Positions 22,843 to 23,409 of a DNA stretch of 23,409 bases are shown here, one piece after another. Both the position numbers and the translations under genes were made by a program. Position 1 is the stretch's first letter; each line of letters starts with the position of its first letter. Source of the stretch: Methanobacterium spitsbergense (GTDB lineage Archaea > Methanobacteriota > Methanobacteria > Methanobacteriales > Methanobacteriaceae); assembly GCF_019931065.1 (NCBI RefSeq), contig NZ_JAIOUQ010000012.1, positions 1-23,409 of the forward strand. The letters are read 5' to 3'. The notes below the pieces were generated by a model, which saw only the letters and a program-made list of their open reading frames with translations, did no database searches and was not told the origin of the DNA.

Positions 22843-23409
22843 CTAAAATGGTAGTGTAGTGTATATACCGTTTAATTTATAGTTTGAAGTGTCCCAGTTT
22901 TTAACAACTCCAAGTGAATTTCTATAACTGGTTCCATCGGCAGTAACCCACTTACCATTCAAATATAACTGAGCCCATACATGGCCATACCAAGTTCCGC
23001 TTGAAAACTGGCATGTTCCATGGACGTACCTAGCTGTTATTCCAGCATTCCTTGCAAGAGCAACGAGAATGTTTGCTGTATCACAACAATTTCCTGTCAT
23101 GTTTCTTAATGTGCCCTCAGCACCATACTTAGTGTTATAGTAGAAGGAATAGCTAATGTTGTCTCTAACCCAATTAAAAATACTTACTCCACTATTATAT
23201 GTGGATGTAGAACCCACTATTAGTGATTTTGCAAGTGCAGCCACAGAACTTCTATCTGGTTCAACTTTTACAAAGGAATTTGCTGTTTTAATGTCTATTT
23301 TTAATCCCTGTGTTGCTATAATCTTCTGGAATTCTGTTATGTTTATCTTGCTGGTACCGTAACTCACGTAGGTGGGTAGTCTGTTGTTTGAGTAGTAGAA
23401 GTTCTGAGC
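22843..23409 (-). CDS. PMBR wall protein with transglutaminase/pseudomurein endopeptidase-like domain, 5' truncated
   Basis: The frame is open to the window end, so the N-terminus is missing; the GTG at 23367 is internal. The visible 188 residues start with a pseudomurein-binding repeat (AQNFYYSNNRLPTYVSYGTS, ITEFQKIIATQGLKI), followed by a complete transglutaminase-fold domain: MTGNCCDTANILVALARNAG (nucleophile Cys in GNC), WYGHVWAQLYL (His) and WVTADGTS (Asp) form a Cys-His-Asp triad. PeiW/PeiP, the autolytic pseudomurein endoisopeptidases of Methanothermobacter and its virus, combine the same elements: PMBRs and a Cys-His-Asp triad. This protein may cleave or remodel wall cross-links, or cross-link proteins. 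There is no phage gene nearby, so a housekeeping wall role is more likely than lysis. The missing part probably has a signal peptide and Big_5 domain. Confidence 0.88.
   Translation of the reverse strand, partial: AQNFYYSNNRLPTYVSYGTSKINITEFQKIIATQGLKIDIKTANSFVKVEPDRSSVAALAKSLIVGSTSTYNSGVSIFNWVRDNISYSFYYNTKYGAEGTLRNMTGNCCDTANILVALARNAGITARYVHGTCQFSSGTWYGHVWAQLYLNGKWVTADGTSYRNSLGVVKNWDTSNYKLNGIYTTLPF
23355..23409 (-). repeat. PMBR module repeat, right terminal copy
   Basis: The reverse complement equals window bases 1-55; the next base differs. Confidence 0.95.

Noticed and set aside
1..23409. Terminal inverted repeats as ends of a transposon or linear plasmid
   Set aside because: The repeats encode part of a PMBR domain in frame, an internal copy exists, and the exact 55-bp overlap fits an assembly break better.

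Overview
The window looks like chromosomal DNA from a pseudomurein-walled methanogenic archaeon of the Methanobacteriales, probably Methanobacterium-like. The basis is AT-rich DNA, Shine-Dalgarno sites of the GGAGGTG type, TTG/GTG starts, adhesin-like proteins with beta-helix repeats, Big_5 or DUF11 domains, pseudomurein-binding repeats (PMBR), a DUF166/ferredoxin protein and the cobalamin enzyme CbiF. The species assignment is inference.

Layout. 1-615 is the 3' part of a PMBR surface protein with an uncharacterised C-terminal domain. 1226-3985 and 6802-8907 are two secreted adhesin-like proteins (here ALP1 and ALP2) whose 3' halves and terminators are one direct duplication, with 554 bp perfectly identical. 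Between and behind them lies a graveyard of relics on the minus strand: a frameshifted tyrosine recombinase (4264-5268) beside a possible tRNA-Thr 3' half, a broken PD-(D/E)XK-type nuclease-like gene (5519-6417), and a histidine kinase fragment (about 9507-9990). A compact, apparently intact unit for a 24-residue membrane peptide sits among them (6484-6558).

10103-14256 holds a TPR-CPBP membrane protease (minus), a GDP-mannose dehydratase-like epimerase, and a fusion of a response-regulator receiver with a DPM1-like glycosyltransferase. The last two probably serve surface glycan synthesis. 14856-18320 encodes a third adhesin (ALP3), the only one with a C-terminal membrane anchor. 18560-20271 is a DUF166/4Fe-4S protein followed by CbiF, probably one operon. 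A small DUF2769-like Cys-rich gene with three in-frame stops follows.

The right end carries two minus-strand PMBR proteins, one with a class I amidotransferase-like (BPL_N) domain and one, cut by the window end, with a transglutaminase/pseudomurein-endopeptidase-like domain. Together with the first gene, these show one wall-binding module carrying three different C-terminal domains. The module is almost identical at the DNA level in all three, and the window begins and ends exactly in it (55 bp, inverted), so the ends are probably assembly breaks in a repeat.

Main hypotheses: module swapping in wall-associated enzymes; homopolymer-based on/off switching or an AUU start for ALP1; and gene conversion between ALP1 and ALP2. 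Functions are from visible motifs only; no searches were run.
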